Positions 1 to 11,730 of a stretch of 64,000 nt of DNA are shown in pieces. The position numbers and the translations under genes were made by a program. Position 1 is the first letter of the stretch; the number at the start of each line of letters is the position of its first letter. The notes under the pieces are model-generated. The model made no database searches. It saw nothing but the letters and a program-made list of their open reading frames with translations, and was not told the DNA's origin. Location: positions 19,472,720 through 19,536,719 of the forward strand of contig NC_060063.1 in NCBI RefSeq assembly GCF_020283565.1. Reading direction: 5' to 3'. The DNA comes from Trifolium pratense (lineage: Eukaryota; Streptophyta; Magnoliopsida; Fabales; Fabaceae).

Positions 1-2486
1 ACATTACCCCCTTGCATAAGCACTCCGCCAAGTCCTAACTTCGAAGCATCGCAATACACGACGAACGACTCTTTGGCATCGGGTAAAATCAACACGGGTG
101 CAGTAGTCAATCTTCTCTTGAGCTCTTGGAAGCTCTTCTCACAAATACCATCCCAAACAAACGCTTGATCTTTCCTCGTCAACTTGGTTAACGGTAAAGC
201 CAACTTCGAAAAACCTTCGATGAATCTTCTATAATAACCGGCTAAACCAAGGAAACTTCTAATCTCTGAAACAGATTCCGGCGTTCCCCACTGTGACACA
301 GCGTCAACCTTCGCAGGATCTACCGCGATTCCTCCACTTGAAATTATATGCCCTAGGAAACTCACCTCTTTCATCCAAAATTCACACTTCGACAACTTGG
401 CATACAACTTCTTCTCCTTCAAGACTTGCAAAACAATCCTCAAGTGCTCTTCGTGCTCTTCCTCGGATTTCGAGTAAATCAAAATGTCGTCGATGAACAC
501 CACCACGAATCTATCCAAAAATGAATGGAAAATTCGGTTCATATACTCCATGAAAACTCCGGGTGCATTGGTCACACCAAACGGCATAACTGAATACTCG
601 TAGTGCCCATACCTCGTCCTGAATGCAGTCTTAGGTATGTCTTCCGTCTTCACTCTAATCTGATGGTATCCAGATCTCAAATCGATCTTACTAAACACGC
701 AAGCTCCAACTAGTTGATCCATCAAATCATCTATCCTCGGAAGTGGATATTTATTCTTGATCGTCACTTTGTTCAACTGACGATAGTCTATACATAATCT
801 CATGCTTCCATCTTTCTTCTTCACAAGCAATACCGGCGCTCCCCATGGCGAAACACTCGGTCGAACAAACCTCTTCTCAAGCAGCTCTTCAAGTTGCTTC
901 TTCAACTCATTCAACTCAGACGCTGACATTCGATACGGCGCCATCGATATCGGACTAGTTCCAGGTACTAGGTCGATAGAAAACTCTACCTCTCGCTTTG
1001 GAGGCACGTCAGATATATCATCCGGAAACACATCTGGGAATTCACAAACGATCGGTAACTCTTCTATCTTAACTCCTCCTTCGAGTTTCAATGATGCAAA
1101 CATCATGAACATCTCGGCATGTTCTTTCAACGCTTCCGATACTTCCTTCCCGCTCATCAAATGCAAGTTCTCCTCCGGCTTCGGAAAAACAACGGCCTTC
1201 TCACGACAGTTGATATGAATTCGGTTGAAGATTAACCAATTCATACCAAAAATTACATCCATACCACTAAGTGGAATACACACTAAATCCATACCAAAGT
1301 GCCTACCAAAAATGGTTACGGGGCAATTACGACATACTTGTCGGGTAATCACTGAACCATTAGCAGGAGTTTCTATTTCCATCCTACCCGTCATATCCGT
1401 TAAAGGAATACTAAGACGCTTCGCACAATCCAAAGAAATAAAAGAATGTGTCGCTCCCGTATCTATAATCGCAATTAAAGGAGTGTTATAGATGAAACAC
1501 GTACCTCTAATGAGATCGTCCTCATGGCTAGCATCCTCTCCACTCAAAGCAAACACCTTGCCCATCACCTTCTTGGGCTTCTTACAAGTCGGACTCTTGT
1601 GGCCTTCTTCACCACAATTGAAACACACCACTTTTACTCTGCAAGCTTCGGTCTTGTGGCCCAGCTTTCCACAATTCTTACACCTATCTCCCTTCTTCGG
1701 GCAATCATAAGACATATGACCCCGTTCTCCACAGTTGTAACAATTCCCATTCACCGGCTTCTTACAACCACTTGTATTCCCTTTACCGCGGTTGTCATAA
1801 GGTTTTCCGCGCTCTTGCCCTTTCCCTTTTCGGTCGTTCACAGCTTTGTAGTAGTTCACCTTTGCCCTACCATCTTCATCACAGATCCTACTCTTGTTCA
1901 CAAGGGTCGCAAAATCCCTTATTTGTGAAAATCCAATCATATGTTTAATGTCTGGACGTAGACTACTTTCAAACTTCACGCACTTGTCGTTCTCCGCTTC
2001 CAAAGTGTTGTAATGCGGACTAAACGCACACAAAGTCTCAAACTTGACGGCATAGTCAGCTACCGTCATATTTCCCTGTTTCAACTCCATGAATTCCACC
2101 ACCTTCTTATTCTTCACATCAACAGGAAAATACTTAACCAAAAATTCTCTTTTAAACATTGCCCATGGTATAGCCATACCACCGGGTCCTAGCCTCAACT
2201 TGGCGTTCTTCCACCACACGTTCGCTTCCTCACGCAACACATATGTCCCAAGGGTTGTCTTCCCTTCCTCGGAACAATCCATTGCTTCAAAAATTATTTC
2301 AAGTTCCTCCAGCCACTTGTGAGCTCCATCCGGGTTGTAACCTCCGGTAAATGTTGGCGGTTTCTTCTTCATGAACCTTTCCAACCTCATCTCTACCTCT
2401 CTTCCAGGTTGATGATCTCTAACCACTATGTTGGTGAGTGCGGCCAAAGCTTCCGCAATCTGGGCATTCGTTCTCGCAGCAGCCAT
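1..2486 (-). CDS. gag-pol: Gag-Pol polyprotein of array unit A, cut by window edge
   Basis: Starts at the ATG at 2486 (MAAARTNAQ); a GTG 18 nt upstream is in frame but is not a plausible eukaryotic start. The visible part covers Gag, three CCHC knuckles, the DTG protease motif, RT with FIDD and the beginning of RNase H (YCDAS near nt 59). The remainder lies left of the window. By eye it matches the corresponding parts of units B and C without a difference. It encodes the capsid and enzymes that copy and integrate the element. Confidence 0.9.
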   Translation of the reverse strand, partial: MAAARTNAQIAEALAALTNIVVRDHQPGREVEMRLERFMKKKPPTFTGGYNPDGAHKWLEELEIIFEAMDCSEEGKTTLGTYVLREEANVWWKNAKLRLGPGGMAIPWAMFKREFLVKYFPVDVKNKKVVEFMELKQGNMTVADYAVKFETLCAFSPHYNTLEAENDKCVKFESSLRPDIKHMIGFSQIRDFATLVNKSRICDEDGRAKVNYYKAVNDRKGKGQERGKPYDNRGKGNTSGCKKPVNGNCYNCGERGHMSYDCPKKGDRCKNCGKLGHKTEACRVKVVCFNCGEEGHKSPTCKKPKKVMGKVFALSGEDASHEDDLIRGTCFIYNTPLIAIIDTGATHSFISLDCAKRLSIPLTDMTGRMEIETPANGSVITRQVCRNCPVTIFGRHFGMDLVCIPLSGMDVIFGMNWLIFNRIHINCREKAVVFPKPEENLHLMSGKEVSEALKEHAEMFMMFASLKLEGGVKIEELPIVCEFPDVFPDDISDVPPKREVEFSIDLVPGTSPISMAPYRMSASELNELKKQLEELLEKRFVRPSVSPWGAPVLLVKKKDGSMRLCIDYRQLNKVTIKNKYPLPRIDDLMDQLVGACVFSKIDLRSGYHQIRVKTEDIPKTAFRTRYGHYEYSVMPFGVTNAPGVFMEYMNRIFHSFLDRFVVVFIDDILIYSKSEEEHEEHLRIVLQVLKEKKLYAKLSKCEFWMKEVSFLGHIISSGGIAVDPAKVDAVSQWGTPESVSEIRSFLGLAGYYRRFIEGFSKLALPLTKLTRKDQAFVWDGICEKSFQELKRRLTTAPVLILPDAKESFVVYCDASKLGLGGVLMQGGN

Positions 2487-2590
2487 GATTCCTGAACGAA
2501 TCACAACTAGACGTTAGAAAGTACTAACAGTGTTCCCTACACATGCTCATACGGGGAAAAGAAAAGTCCTAATTGGTTCACACGAACCGA

Positions 2591-2605
2591 CCTGCTCTGA
2601 TACCA
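2591..2605 (-). other. Primer binding site (initiator tRNA-Met type)
   Basis: On the minus strand TGGTATCAGAGCAGG begins four bases after the LTR end, the standard plant iMet-tRNA primer site. The same site recurs at 9217-9231, 15843-15857, 21180-21194 and 27806-27820, which fixes the element's orientation. Confidence 0.9.
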
Positions 2606-3865
2606 CTATTGTAACACCCTAACCCATACTACCCTTAAAAACGTAATTTTAAAAACTTTTCAACAAGTGTAAAGGCAGAGTGCCACGCGGTAATTAAAAC
2701 ACAAGCATACACACACAGAGCGTCATGAAGTTTAACATGAAAAGCAACAGCGGATTCAATCACACCAAGCATGCATATATATACATATATATATACATAA
2801 GCCATATTCATCCCTAAGGATGTCACTTATACAAGAACTAGCATATCAAAAAGGTAACACCGATATACGATGAAATCCAAGCGTAACCCCCGACTCGATG
2901 TTACATTACCAGAGCATTTACTATTTACAAACTCTAGCCAAAAGCTAGCACTATAAGGAGAAATCTATGCTAAGTCTCCTCACCAAAAGGTACTTCAACA
3001 CCAAGCTAAAACAGCAGTCTAAACGTCGGCACAGTCCTCAGCCTGAATATCTGAACCCCCAAAGGTCCAGCAAATAACACAAAGCAGAGAGTTAGAAAAC
3101 ATAATCGCATATCATACGAGTATAAGAAAGGCCTTACACTTTCGAACTATCATACATATTCTAACTCACGCCAAAACGTTGCACTAAACAGTTATCAATT
3201 AATAAAGTTTAACACAATTCAACCAGATAATGTCACATACCATTTATCAAATACATGCGCATTTACCCTAAGGTATCTAATGCCAATCAATTCACTGTCA
3301 TGCCATCCCTAGACATAACTAAATGCATGTGGTACCAAGGTGTCTCACCAACGGTGGACCAAGAACAGTTTTATATCTTGCTGGATATGTCGGAACTTAC
3401 CGAACCATCTTATCTCCCTTGGATAAGCCAACACAGTTTTATATCCTGTTGGATAGCAACTCCGGACTCATGGATTCATCTAATCCGATCCTCGGCTTCA
3501 TTATGGACACATAATCCATTTTCGTTATTGGAACCCAAGTTTCCAATGTTCACATACAATCATGAATGCATGTATGCATACACATATCAACCATATGATA
3601 TTCTCTAGCTCGAAGCTACTCTTTTATGAATGCGGGAACACAAATCCTAACACATTCACTTAACATTGCAAATTAATGCCAAAACATCACATTGCTCACT
3701 TTAAGCTACAACTTATTGCATACACGTTTATCAATCATATAACGATTAACAATAAGCATTAACAGTATCAACATGTATCAACAATCATGTAAGGATACCC
3801 TTAAACCATGTTACAAGTGCCTAATTACACTTACAAACATCAACAAAAATTGCTGTCACAGAGGC

Positions 3866-3990
3866 CTTCGCTAAGCGAAGCCTCAGCGAGACATGGCGAA
3901 CCTCACCAGGAAGTCACCTGCTCATGGCGAGCATTGGCGAGCTTCAGCGAACATGTTCGCTACAGCGAACTCCTGGTCGCTTAGCGAACT
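3866..3990. repeat. Cluster of TTCGC/GCGAA palindromic motifs in LTR
   Basis: About 125 bp holds many copies of GCGAA/GCGAG and its complement, including palindromes such as TTCGCTAAGCGAA and the perfect 16-mer agcgaacatgttcgct at 3946-3961. The cluster recurs in every complete LTR of the array. In the rightmost LTR one motif is lost by substitution near 29146. Its role is unknown; it could fold in RNA or bind a protein. Confidence 0.75.
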
Positions 3991-4540
3991 ATACCAGAAA
4001 AATATCTGTTCTTGAGTTTCAATAAGGAGGTTTAACATTGAATCAACTCAAAAATTCATTCAAACATGTTATAAATTCTTATAAACAGCTATTTCAAGCA
4101 TATATGGTATCAAGGAACATTAATCATCCCTTCCAAACATCCAAATACCTCAAACAATCAAAATCATGCCAATTTCTTGGGTTTTAAGCAACTTTCATAA
4201 ACTTTTTCAACATGATCCAAACACATACATATTTTTCATGAAATCAAGCTAGTGATTAACACATACAAAGTGATGATGAAGAACATCACACTCACATACA
4301 AAAGCTTAATCAAAAGTCTAAAAGAAATTGAGTGGGAGAGTTCGGGAATGGAGACATAGACAATCTCCCCTCTCCTTGCCACTCAAGAATCATGAATTCT
4401 AATCTCTTACCTTAAGTTTGGTGATGATTTCTAGCCTTCTCTTGCTCAAGCTTTCTCTCTTGATCAAACCCTAGCCCTTGCTCTATTCTTGCTTCTAAGA
4501 CAAAAGTCATGAAATGAGCTAAGTCTCATGACAAGGTTTC

Positions 4541-4550
4541 CTTAAATACC
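4541..4550 (-). promoter_or_regulatory. Possible LTR TATA element
   Basis: The minus strand reads GGTATTTAAG, the best TATA-like element in the upstream third of the LTR, about 200 bp from its 5' end. It recurs in the other LTR copies. The transcription start is not proven. Confidence 0.35.
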
Positions 4551-4748
4551 TCTCCCTAAAAGTCATGAACCAAGCCCAAGTGGCTTAGGCCCAAATGGCC
4601 TCTCACGCCCATTAAGCCCAAAACAAAGGTTCTCGCGTCTAATAACTTACGTTCGGCTAAATAATTATTCGCCGCTCACTAAAATAATAAAAGCCAATTA
4701 ATAAATAAAATACATTTAATAAAATATACGAATACGAAAAATGGGTCG

Positions 4749-5104
4749 TTACAATCCTACCCCCCTTAAAAGAATTTCGCCCTCGAAATTACCTAGAAAC
4801 AGATCGGGATAAGAATCTCTCATCTTGCTTTCCAGCTCCCACGTTGCATTCTCACCAGCCGGTCCTCCCCACATGACTTTCACGGATGCAATCTCTTTGT
4901 TTCTCAACCTCTTCACTTCTCTCCCTTCGATTCTCAAAGGCACAGTCTCGATGGTCAAGTCATCCTTCACTTGAACATCGTCCGATTCAATCACGTGTGT
5001 CGGATCAGACACATACTTGCGCAACTGTGATACATCGAAAACATCGTGCAAATTCGCCAATGATGGCGGTAATGCAATCCTATACGCAACTTTCCCAACT
5101 CGCT
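4749..5104 (-). pseudogene. Chromodomain-like C-terminus of Pol, unit B, out of frame
   Basis: This is the continuation of the polyprotein after a -1 frameshift. It begins without an ATG at the residues [14 protein letters not shown], the usual post-integrase segment. It carries the chromodomain-like stretch KVMWGGPAGENATWELES and ends at a stop that overlaps the first bases of the 3' LTR. In related elements this tail helps target integration to chromatin. It is separated from integrase by the shared frameshift near 5108-5125, so it would be made only by frameshifting or not at all. Confidence 0.8.
4754..4771 (-). other. Polypurine tract of unit B
   Basis: The minus strand reads TTTTAAGGGGGGTAGGAT directly before the LTR TGTAACG end, the plus-strand primer for reverse transcription. 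Unit D has seven G instead of six (16716 onward). Confidence 0.85.
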
Positions 5105-8100
5105 TCAAAATCTCAAACGGCCCAATATCCTCGATGTTAACTTCCTTGACTTCAACGCACGTCCTACTCCAGTAGTCGATGTAACTCGTAGGAATACATG
5201 ATCCCCCTCTTGGAATTCAATGTCCTTCCTCCTCTTATCATGATAACTCTTCTGTCGACTCTGAGACGCTTTCATTTCCTCTCGGATTATCCGAATCTTC
5301 TCTGTTGTTTCTTGTACAATCTCTGGTCCAAGAATTGCACCTTCTCCAGTTTCATACCAACACAGAGGTGTCCTACACCTTCTCCCATACAAAGCCTCAA
5401 ACGGTGCCATTCCGATACTAGAATGGTAACTGTTGTTGTATGTAAACTCAACCAACGGCAAACAAGAATCCCAATTCACGTTTTGCTCCAAAACACAAGC
5501 TCTCAACAAATCCTCTAAGGATTGTATCGTCCTCTCCGACTGACCATCTGTTTGAGGGTGATACGCTGAACTCAACCTCAACTTCGTTCCTAAAGCTTCT
5601 TGCAAGCTTTCCCAAAATCTGGAAGTAAATCTCGGATCTCTATCAGAAATAATACTTGTTGGAATACCATGTAGCTTCACAATCTGCTCCACATAAATCT
5701 CGGCCAACTTAGGCACCAAAGTACCTTTCCTGATAGCAATGAAGTGAGCACACTTCGTCAGACGATCTACCACTACCCAAATCACCTCGTTACCTTTCTT
5801 GGTCTTCGGTAAACCTCCCACAAAATCCATTGCAATGCTATCCCATTTCCATTCTGGTATAAACATTGGTTGCAACAAACCAAACGGCTTCTGATGTTCA
5901 ATCTTCGATTTCTGACAAGTTAAGCATGAATAAACAAATTCAGAAATTTGCCTCTTCATTCCCGGCCACCAAAATAACTTCCTCAAATCCTGATACATCT
6001 TGGTTACTCCAGGATGAATACTCAAACCACTCCTGTGACCTTCTTCCATGATCATTCTTTTCAATTCGGGTACATCCGGTACACAAACTCTTCCGTGAAA
6101 TCTCATGACTCCACTTTCGTCAATCTTGATATTGGTCTCCTTGCCTTCATTGATGAGTACCATCTTCTCCATCAATTTCTTATCCGATTTCTGACGTTCT
6201 ATAATATTCTCGAGAAAAAGATTCGTCAATCTTAACATTCCAAGCTTCACACTTGAAGAAGTAACCTCACACACAAGACTCAAGTCTCGGAATTCTTCAA
6301 TCAATTCTAACTCTTTCACCATCAACGATGACATATGCAAAGTTTTCCTACTTAATGCATCGGCCACCACATTGGCTTTTCCGGGGTGATAACTCAATCC
6401 AAAGTCGTAGTCCTTTAAGAATTCGAGCCATCTTCGTTGCCTCATATTCAACTCCTTCTGGTCGAATAAGTATTTCAGACTCTTGTGATCACTAAACACT
6501 TCAAACCTCGATCCATACAAGTAGTGTCTCCACACTTTCAAAGCAAACACCACTGCGGCTAACTCCAAATCATGCGTTGGATAGTTCCTCTCGTGAACCT
6601 TCAGTTGCCTTGAAGCATATGCTACCACATTACCCCCTTGCATAAGCACTCCGCCAAGTCCTAACTTCGAAGCATCGCAATACACGACGAACGACTCTTT
6701 GGCATCGGGTAAAATCAACACGGGTGCAGTAGTCAATCTTCTCTTGAGCTCTTGGAAGCTCTTCTCACAAATACCATCCCAAACAAACGCTTGATCTTTC
6801 CTCGTCAACTTGGTTAACGGTAAAGCCAACTTCGAAAAACCTTCGATGAATCTTCTATAATAACCGGCTAAACCAAGGAAACTTCTAATCTCTGAAACAG
6901 ATTCCGGCGTTCCCCACTGTGACACAGCGTCAACCTTCGCAGGATCTACCGCGATTCCTCCACTTGAAATTATATGCCCTAGGAAACTCACCTCTTTCAT
7001 CCAAAATTCACACTTCGACAACTTGGCATACAACTTCTTCTCCTTCAAGACTTGCAAAACAATCCTCAAGTGCTCTTCGTGCTCTTCCTCGGATTTCGAG
7101 TAAATCAAAATGTCGTCGATGAACACCACCACGAATCTATCCAAAAATGAATGGAAAATTCGGTTCATATACTCCATGAAAACTCCGGGTGCATTGGTCA
7201 CACCAAACGGCATAACTGAATACTCGTAGTGCCCATACCTCGTCCTGAATGCAGTCTTAGGTATGTCTTCCGTCTTCACTCTAATCTGATGGTATCCAGA
7301 TCTCAAATCGATCTTACTAAACACGCAAGCTCCAACTAGTTGATCCATCAAATCATCTATCCTCGGAAGTGGATATTTATTCTTGATCGTCACTTTGTTC
7401 AACTGACGATAGTCTATACATAATCTCATGCTTCCATCTTTCTTCTTCACAAGCAATACCGGCGCTCCCCATGGCGAAACACTCGGTCGAACAAACCTCT
7501 TCTCAAGCAGCTCTTCAAGTTGCTTCTTCAACTCATTCAACTCAGACGCTGACATTCGATACGGCGCCATCGATATCGGACTAGTTCCAGGTACTAGGTC
7601 GATAGAAAACTCTACCTCTCGCTTTGGAGGCACGTCAGATATATCATCCGGAAACACATCTGGGAATTCACAAACGATCGGTAACTCTTCTATCTTAACT
7701 CCTCCTTCGAGTTTCAATGATGCAAACATCATGAACATCTCGGCATGTTCTTTCAACGCTTCCGATACTTCCTTCCCGCTCATCAAATGCAAGTTCTCCT
7801 CCGGCTTCGGAAAAACAACGGCCTTCTCACGACAGTTGATATGAATTCGGTTGAAGATTAACCAATTCATACCAAAAATTACATCCATACCACTAAGTGG
7901 AATACACACTAAATCCATACCAAAGTGCCTACCAAAAATGGTTACGGGGCAATTACGACATACTTGTCGGGTAATCACTGAACCATTAGCAGGAGTTTCT
8001 ATTTCCATCCTACCCGTCATATCCGTTAAAGGAATACTAAGACGCTTCGCACAATCCAAAGAAATAAAAGAATGTGTCGCTCCCGTATCTATAATCGCAA

Positions 8101-9112
8101 TTAAAGGAGTGTTATAGATGAAACACGTACCTCTAATGAGATCGTCCTCATGGCTAGCATCCTCTCCACTCAAAGCAAACACCTTGCCCATCACCTTCTT
8201 GGGCTTCTTACAAGTCGGACTCTTGTGGCCTTCTTCACCACAATTGAAACACACCACTTTTACTCTGCAAGCTTCGGTCTTGTGGCCCAGCTTTCCACAA
8301 TTCTTACACCTATCTCCCTTCTTCGGGCAATCATAAGACATATGACCCCGTTCTCCACAGTTGTAACAATTCCCATTCACCGGCTTCTTACAACCACTTG
8401 TATTCCCTTTACCGCGGTTGTCATAAGGTTTTCCGCGCTCTTGCCCTTTCCCTTTTCGGTCGTTCACAGCTTTGTAGTAGTTCACCTTTGCCCTACCATC
8501 TTCATCACAGATCCTACTCTTGTTCACAAGGGTCGCAAAATCCCTTATTTGTGAAAATCCAATCATATGTTTAATGTCTGGACGTAGACTACTTTCAAAC
8601 TTCACGCACTTGTCGTTCTCCGCTTCCAAAGTGTTGTAATGCGGACTAAACGCACACAAAGTCTCAAACTTGACGGCATAGTCAGCTACCGTCATATTTC
8701 CCTGTTTCAACTCCATGAATTCCACCACCTTCTTATTCTTCACATCAACAGGAAAATACTTAACCAAAAATTCTCTTTTAAACATTGCCCATGGTATAGC
8801 CATACCACCGGGTCCTAGCCTCAACTTGGCGTTCTTCCACCACACGTTCGCTTCCTCACGCAACACATATGTCCCAAGGGTTGTCTTCCCTTCCTCGGAA
8901 CAATCCATTGCTTCAAAAATTATTTCAAGTTCCTCCAGCCACTTGTGAGCTCCATCCGGGTTGTAACCTCCGGTAAATGTTGGCGGTTTCTTCTTCATGA
9001 ACCTTTCCAACCTCATCTCTACCTCTCTTCCAGGTTGATGATCTCTAACCACTATGTTGGTGAGTGCGGCCAAAGCTTCCGCAATCTGGGCATTCGTTCT
9101 CGCAGCAGCCAT
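5105..9112 (-). CDS. gag-pol: Gag-Pol polyprotein, unit B, open but missing its chromodomain frame
   Basis: 1335 aa from the ATG at 9112. Domains in order: Gag (about 45-190), CCHC knuckles (about 249-301: [42 protein letters not shown]), aspartic protease DTGATHSF (about 341), RT with FIDD (about 665), RNase H YCDASKLG (about 809), integrase HHCC zinc region (about 1020-1065) and a D-D-35-E set at about 1093, 1156 and 1191. The frame closes early ([11 protein letters not shown]) because of a one-base loss before the chromodomain segment. The enzymatic core looks intact. Family assignment (Tekay/Del) is inference from these motifs. Confidence 0.9.
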   Translation of the reverse strand: MAAARTNAQIAEALAALTNIVVRDHQPGREVEMRLERFMKKKPPTFTGGYNPDGAHKWLEELEIIFEAMDCSEEGKTTLGTYVLREEANVWWKNAKLRLGPGGMAIPWAMFKREFLVKYFPVDVKNKKVVEFMELKQGNMTVADYAVKFETLCAFSPHYNTLEAENDKCVKFESSLRPDIKHMIGFSQIRDFATLVNKSRICDEDGRAKVNYYKAVNDRKGKGQERGKPYDNRGKGNTSGCKKPVNGNCYNCGERGHMSYDCPKKGDRCKNCGKLGHKTEACRVKVVCFNCGEEGHKSPTCKKPKKVMGKVFALSGEDASHEDDLIRGTCFIYNTPLIAIIDTGATHSFISLDCAKRLSIPLTDMTGRMEIETPANGSVITRQVCRNCPVTIFGRHFGMDLVCIPLSGMDVIFGMNWLIFNRIHINCREKAVVFPKPEENLHLMSGKEVSEALKEHAEMFMMFASLKLEGGVKIEELPIVCEFPDVFPDDISDVPPKREVEFSIDLVPGTSPISMAPYRMSASELNELKKQLEELLEKRFVRPSVSPWGAPVLLVKKKDGSMRLCIDYRQLNKVTIKNKYPLPRIDDLMDQLVGACVFSKIDLRSGYHQIRVKTEDIPKTAFRTRYGHYEYSVMPFGVTNAPGVFMEYMNRIFHSFLDRFVVVFIDDILIYSKSEEEHEEHLRIVLQVLKEKKLYAKLSKCEFWMKEVSFLGHIISSGGIAVDPAKVDAVSQWGTPESVSEIRSFLGLAGYYRRFIEGFSKLALPLTKLTRKDQAFVWDGICEKSFQELKRRLTTAPVLILPDAKESFVVYCDASKLGLGGVLMQGGNVVAYASRQLKVHERNYPTHDLELAAVVFALKVWRHYLYGSRFEVFSDHKSLKYLFDQKELNMRQRRWLEFLKDYDFGLSYHPGKANVVADALSRKTLHMSSLMVKELELIEEFRDLSLVCEVTSSSVKLGMLRLTNLFLENIIERQKSDKKLMEKMVLINEGKETNIKIDESGVMRFHGRVCVPDVPELKRMIMEEGHRSGLSIHPGVTKMYQDLRKLFWWPGMKRQISEFVYSCLTCQKSKIEHQKPFGLLQPMFIPEWKWDSIAMDFVGGLPKTKKGNEVIWVVVDRLTKCAHFIAIRKGTLVPKLAEIYVEQIVKLHGIPTSIISDRDPRFTSRFWESLQEALGTKLRLSSAYHPQTDGQSERTIQSLEDLLRACVLEQNVNWDSCLPLVEFTYNNSYHSSIGMAPFEALYGRRCRTPLCWYETGEGAILGPEIVQETTEKIRIIREEMKASQSRQKSYHDKRRKDIEFQEGDHVFLRVTSTTGVGRALKSRKLTSRILGRLRF

Positions 9113-9235
9113 GATTCCTGAACGAATCACAACTAGACGTTAGAAAGTACTAACAGTGTTCCCTACACATGCTCATACGGGGAAAAGAAAAGTCCTAATT
9201 GGTTCACACGAACCGACCTGCTCTGATACCACTAT

Positions 9236-11379
9236 TGTAACACCCTAACCCATACTACCCTTAAAAACGTAATTTTAAAAACTTTTCAACAAGTGTAAAG
9301 GCAGAGTGCCACGCGGTAATTAAAACACAAGCATACACACACAGAGCGTCATGAAGTTTAACATGAAAAGCAACAGCGGATTCAATCACACCAAGCATGC
9401 ATATATATACATATATATATACATAAGCCATATTCATCCCTAAGGATGTCACTTATACAAGAACTAGCATATCAAAAAGGTAACACCGATATACGATGAA
9501 ATCCAAGCGTAACCCCCGACTCGATGTTACATTACCAGAGCATTTACTATTTACAAACTCTAGCCAAAAGCTAGCACTATAAGGAGAAATCTATGCTAAG
9601 TCTCCTCACCAAAAGGTACTTCAACACCAAGCTAAAACAGCAGTCTAAACGTCGGCACAGTCCTCAGCCTGAATATCTGAACCCCCAAAGGTCCAGCAAA
9701 TAACACAAAGCAGAGAGTTAGAAAACATAATCGCATATCATACGAGTATAAGAAAGGCCTTACACTTTCGAACTATCATACATATTCTAACTCACGCCAA
9801 AACGTTGCACTAAACAGTTATCAATTAATAAAGTTTAACACAATTCAACCAGATAATGTCACATACCATTTATCAAATACATGCGCATTTACCCTAAGGT
9901 ATCTAATGCCAATCAATTCACTGTCATGCCATCCCTAGACATAACTAAATGCATGTGGTACCAAGGTGTCTCACCAACGGTGGACCAAGAACAGTTTTAT
10001 ATCTTGCTGGATATGTCGGAACTTACCGAACCATCTTATCTCCCTTGGATAAGCCAACACAGTTTTATATCCTGTTGGATAGCAACTCCGGACTCATGGA
10101 TTCATCTAATCCGATCCTCGGCTTCATTATGGACACATAATCCATTTTCGTTATTGGAACCCAAGTTTCCAATGTTCACATACAATCATGAATGCATGTA
10201 TGCATACACATATCAACCATATGATATTCTCTAGCTCGAAGCTACTCTTTTATGAATGCGGGAACACAAATCCTAACACATTCACTTAACATTGCAAATT
10301 AATGCCAAAACATCACATTGCTCACTTTAAGCTACAACTTATTGCATACACGTTTATCAATCATATAACGATTAACAATAAGCATTAACAGTATCAACAT
10401 GTATCAACAATCATGTAAGGATACCCTTAAACCATGTTACAAGTGCCTAATTACACTTACAAACATCAACAAAAATTGCTGTCACAGAGGCCTTCGCTAA
10501 GCGAAGCCTCAGCGAGACATGGCGAACCTCACCAGGAAGTCACCTGCTCATGGCGAGCATTGGCGAGCTTCAGCGAACATGTTCGCTACAGCGAACTCCT
10601 GGTCGCTTAGCGAACTATACCAGAAAAATATCTGTTCTTGAGTTTCAATAAGGAGGTTTAACATTGAATCAACTCAAAAATTCATTCAAACATGTTATAA
10701 ATTCTTATAAACAGCTATTTCAAGCATATATGGTATCAAGGAACATTAATCATCCCTTCCAAACATCCAAATACCTCAAACAATCAAAATCATGCCAATT
10801 TCTTGGGTTTTAAGCAACTTTCATAAACTTTTTCAACATGATCCAAACACATACATATTTTTCATGAAATCAAGCTAGTGATTAACACATACAAAGTGAT
10901 GATGAAGAACATCACACTCACATACAAAAGCTTAATCAAAAGTCTAAAAGAAATTGAGTGGGAGAGTTCGGGAATGGAGACATAGACAATCTCCCCTCTC
11001 CTTGCCACTCAAGAATCATGAATTCTAATCTCTTACCTTAAGTTTGGTGATGATTTCTAGCCTTCTCTTGCTCAAGCTTTCTCTCTTGATCAAACCCTAG
11101 CCCTTGCTCTATTCTTGCTTCTAAGACAAAAGTCATGAAATGAGCTAAGTCTCATGACAAGGTTTCCTTAAATACCTCTCCCTAAAAGTCATGAACCAAG
11201 CCCAAGTGGCTTAGGCCCAAATGGCCTCTCACGCCCATTAAGCCCAAAACAAAGGTTCTCGCGTCTAATAACTTACGTTCGGCTAAATAATTATTCGCCG
11301 CTCACTAAAATAATAAAAGCCAATTAATAAATAAAATACATTTAATAAAATATACGAATACGAAAAATGGGTCGTTACA
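9236..11379 (-). repeat. Tekay LTR 2 of the array, shared by units B and C
   Basis: A 2144-bp LTR exactly one period (6626 bp) after LTR 1 and identical to it by eye. PBS is at 9217-9231 and the next polypurine tract starts at 11380. Confidence 0.93.
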
Positions 11380-11730
11380 ATCCTACCCCCCTTAAAAGAA
11401 TTTCGCCCTCGAAATTACCTAGAAACAGATCGGGATAAGAATCTCTCATCTTGCTTTCCAGCTCCCACGTTGCATTCTCACCAGCCGGTCCTCCCCACAT
11501 GACTTTCACGGATGCAATCTCTTTGTTTCTCAACCTCTTCACTTCTCTCCCTTCGATTCTCAAAGGCACAGTCTCGATGGTCAAGTCATCCTTCACTTGA
11601 ACATCGTCCGATTCAATCACGTGTGTCGGATCAGACACATACTTGCGCAACTGTGATACATCGAAAACATCGTGCAAATTCGCCAATGATGGCGGTAATG
11701 CAATCCTATACGCAACTTTCCCAACTCGCT
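11375..11730 (-). pseudogene. Chromodomain-like C-terminus of Pol, unit C, out of frame
   Basis: Same segment as at 4749-5104, one period on, with the same upstream frameshift and no ATG. The stop again overlaps the LTR boundary. Confidence 0.8.

Larger units (their letters stand above)
2610..4753 (-). repeat. Tekay LTR 1 of the array, shared by units A and B
   Basis: A 2144-bp LTR with TG...CA ends. It is the 5' LTR of unit A and the 3' LTR of unit B at once. It holds a (TA)n microsatellite near 2776-2800, a repeated 'cagttttatatc' motif near 3366 and 3432, and a cluster of TTCGC/GCGAA motifs at 3866-3990. Short ORFs inside it (for example 3255-3608) have no recognisable product. Confidence 0.93.

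Noticed and set aside
802..1710. Plus-strand ORFs of 72-138 codons opposite the chromovirus polyprotein, repeated in each unit
   Set aside because: They are antisense shadows of a well-supported gag-pol frame, have no promoter, and repeat only because the unit repeats.
2504..2504. GTG start adding six residues to Gag-Pol
   Set aside because: Plant mRNAs need ATG; the next in-frame ATG (2486 and equivalents) gives a natural start.
3255..3608. 117-codon ORF inside the chromovirus LTR
   Set aside because: It lies within a non-coding LTR and reads through imperfect direct repeats; no family resemblance.
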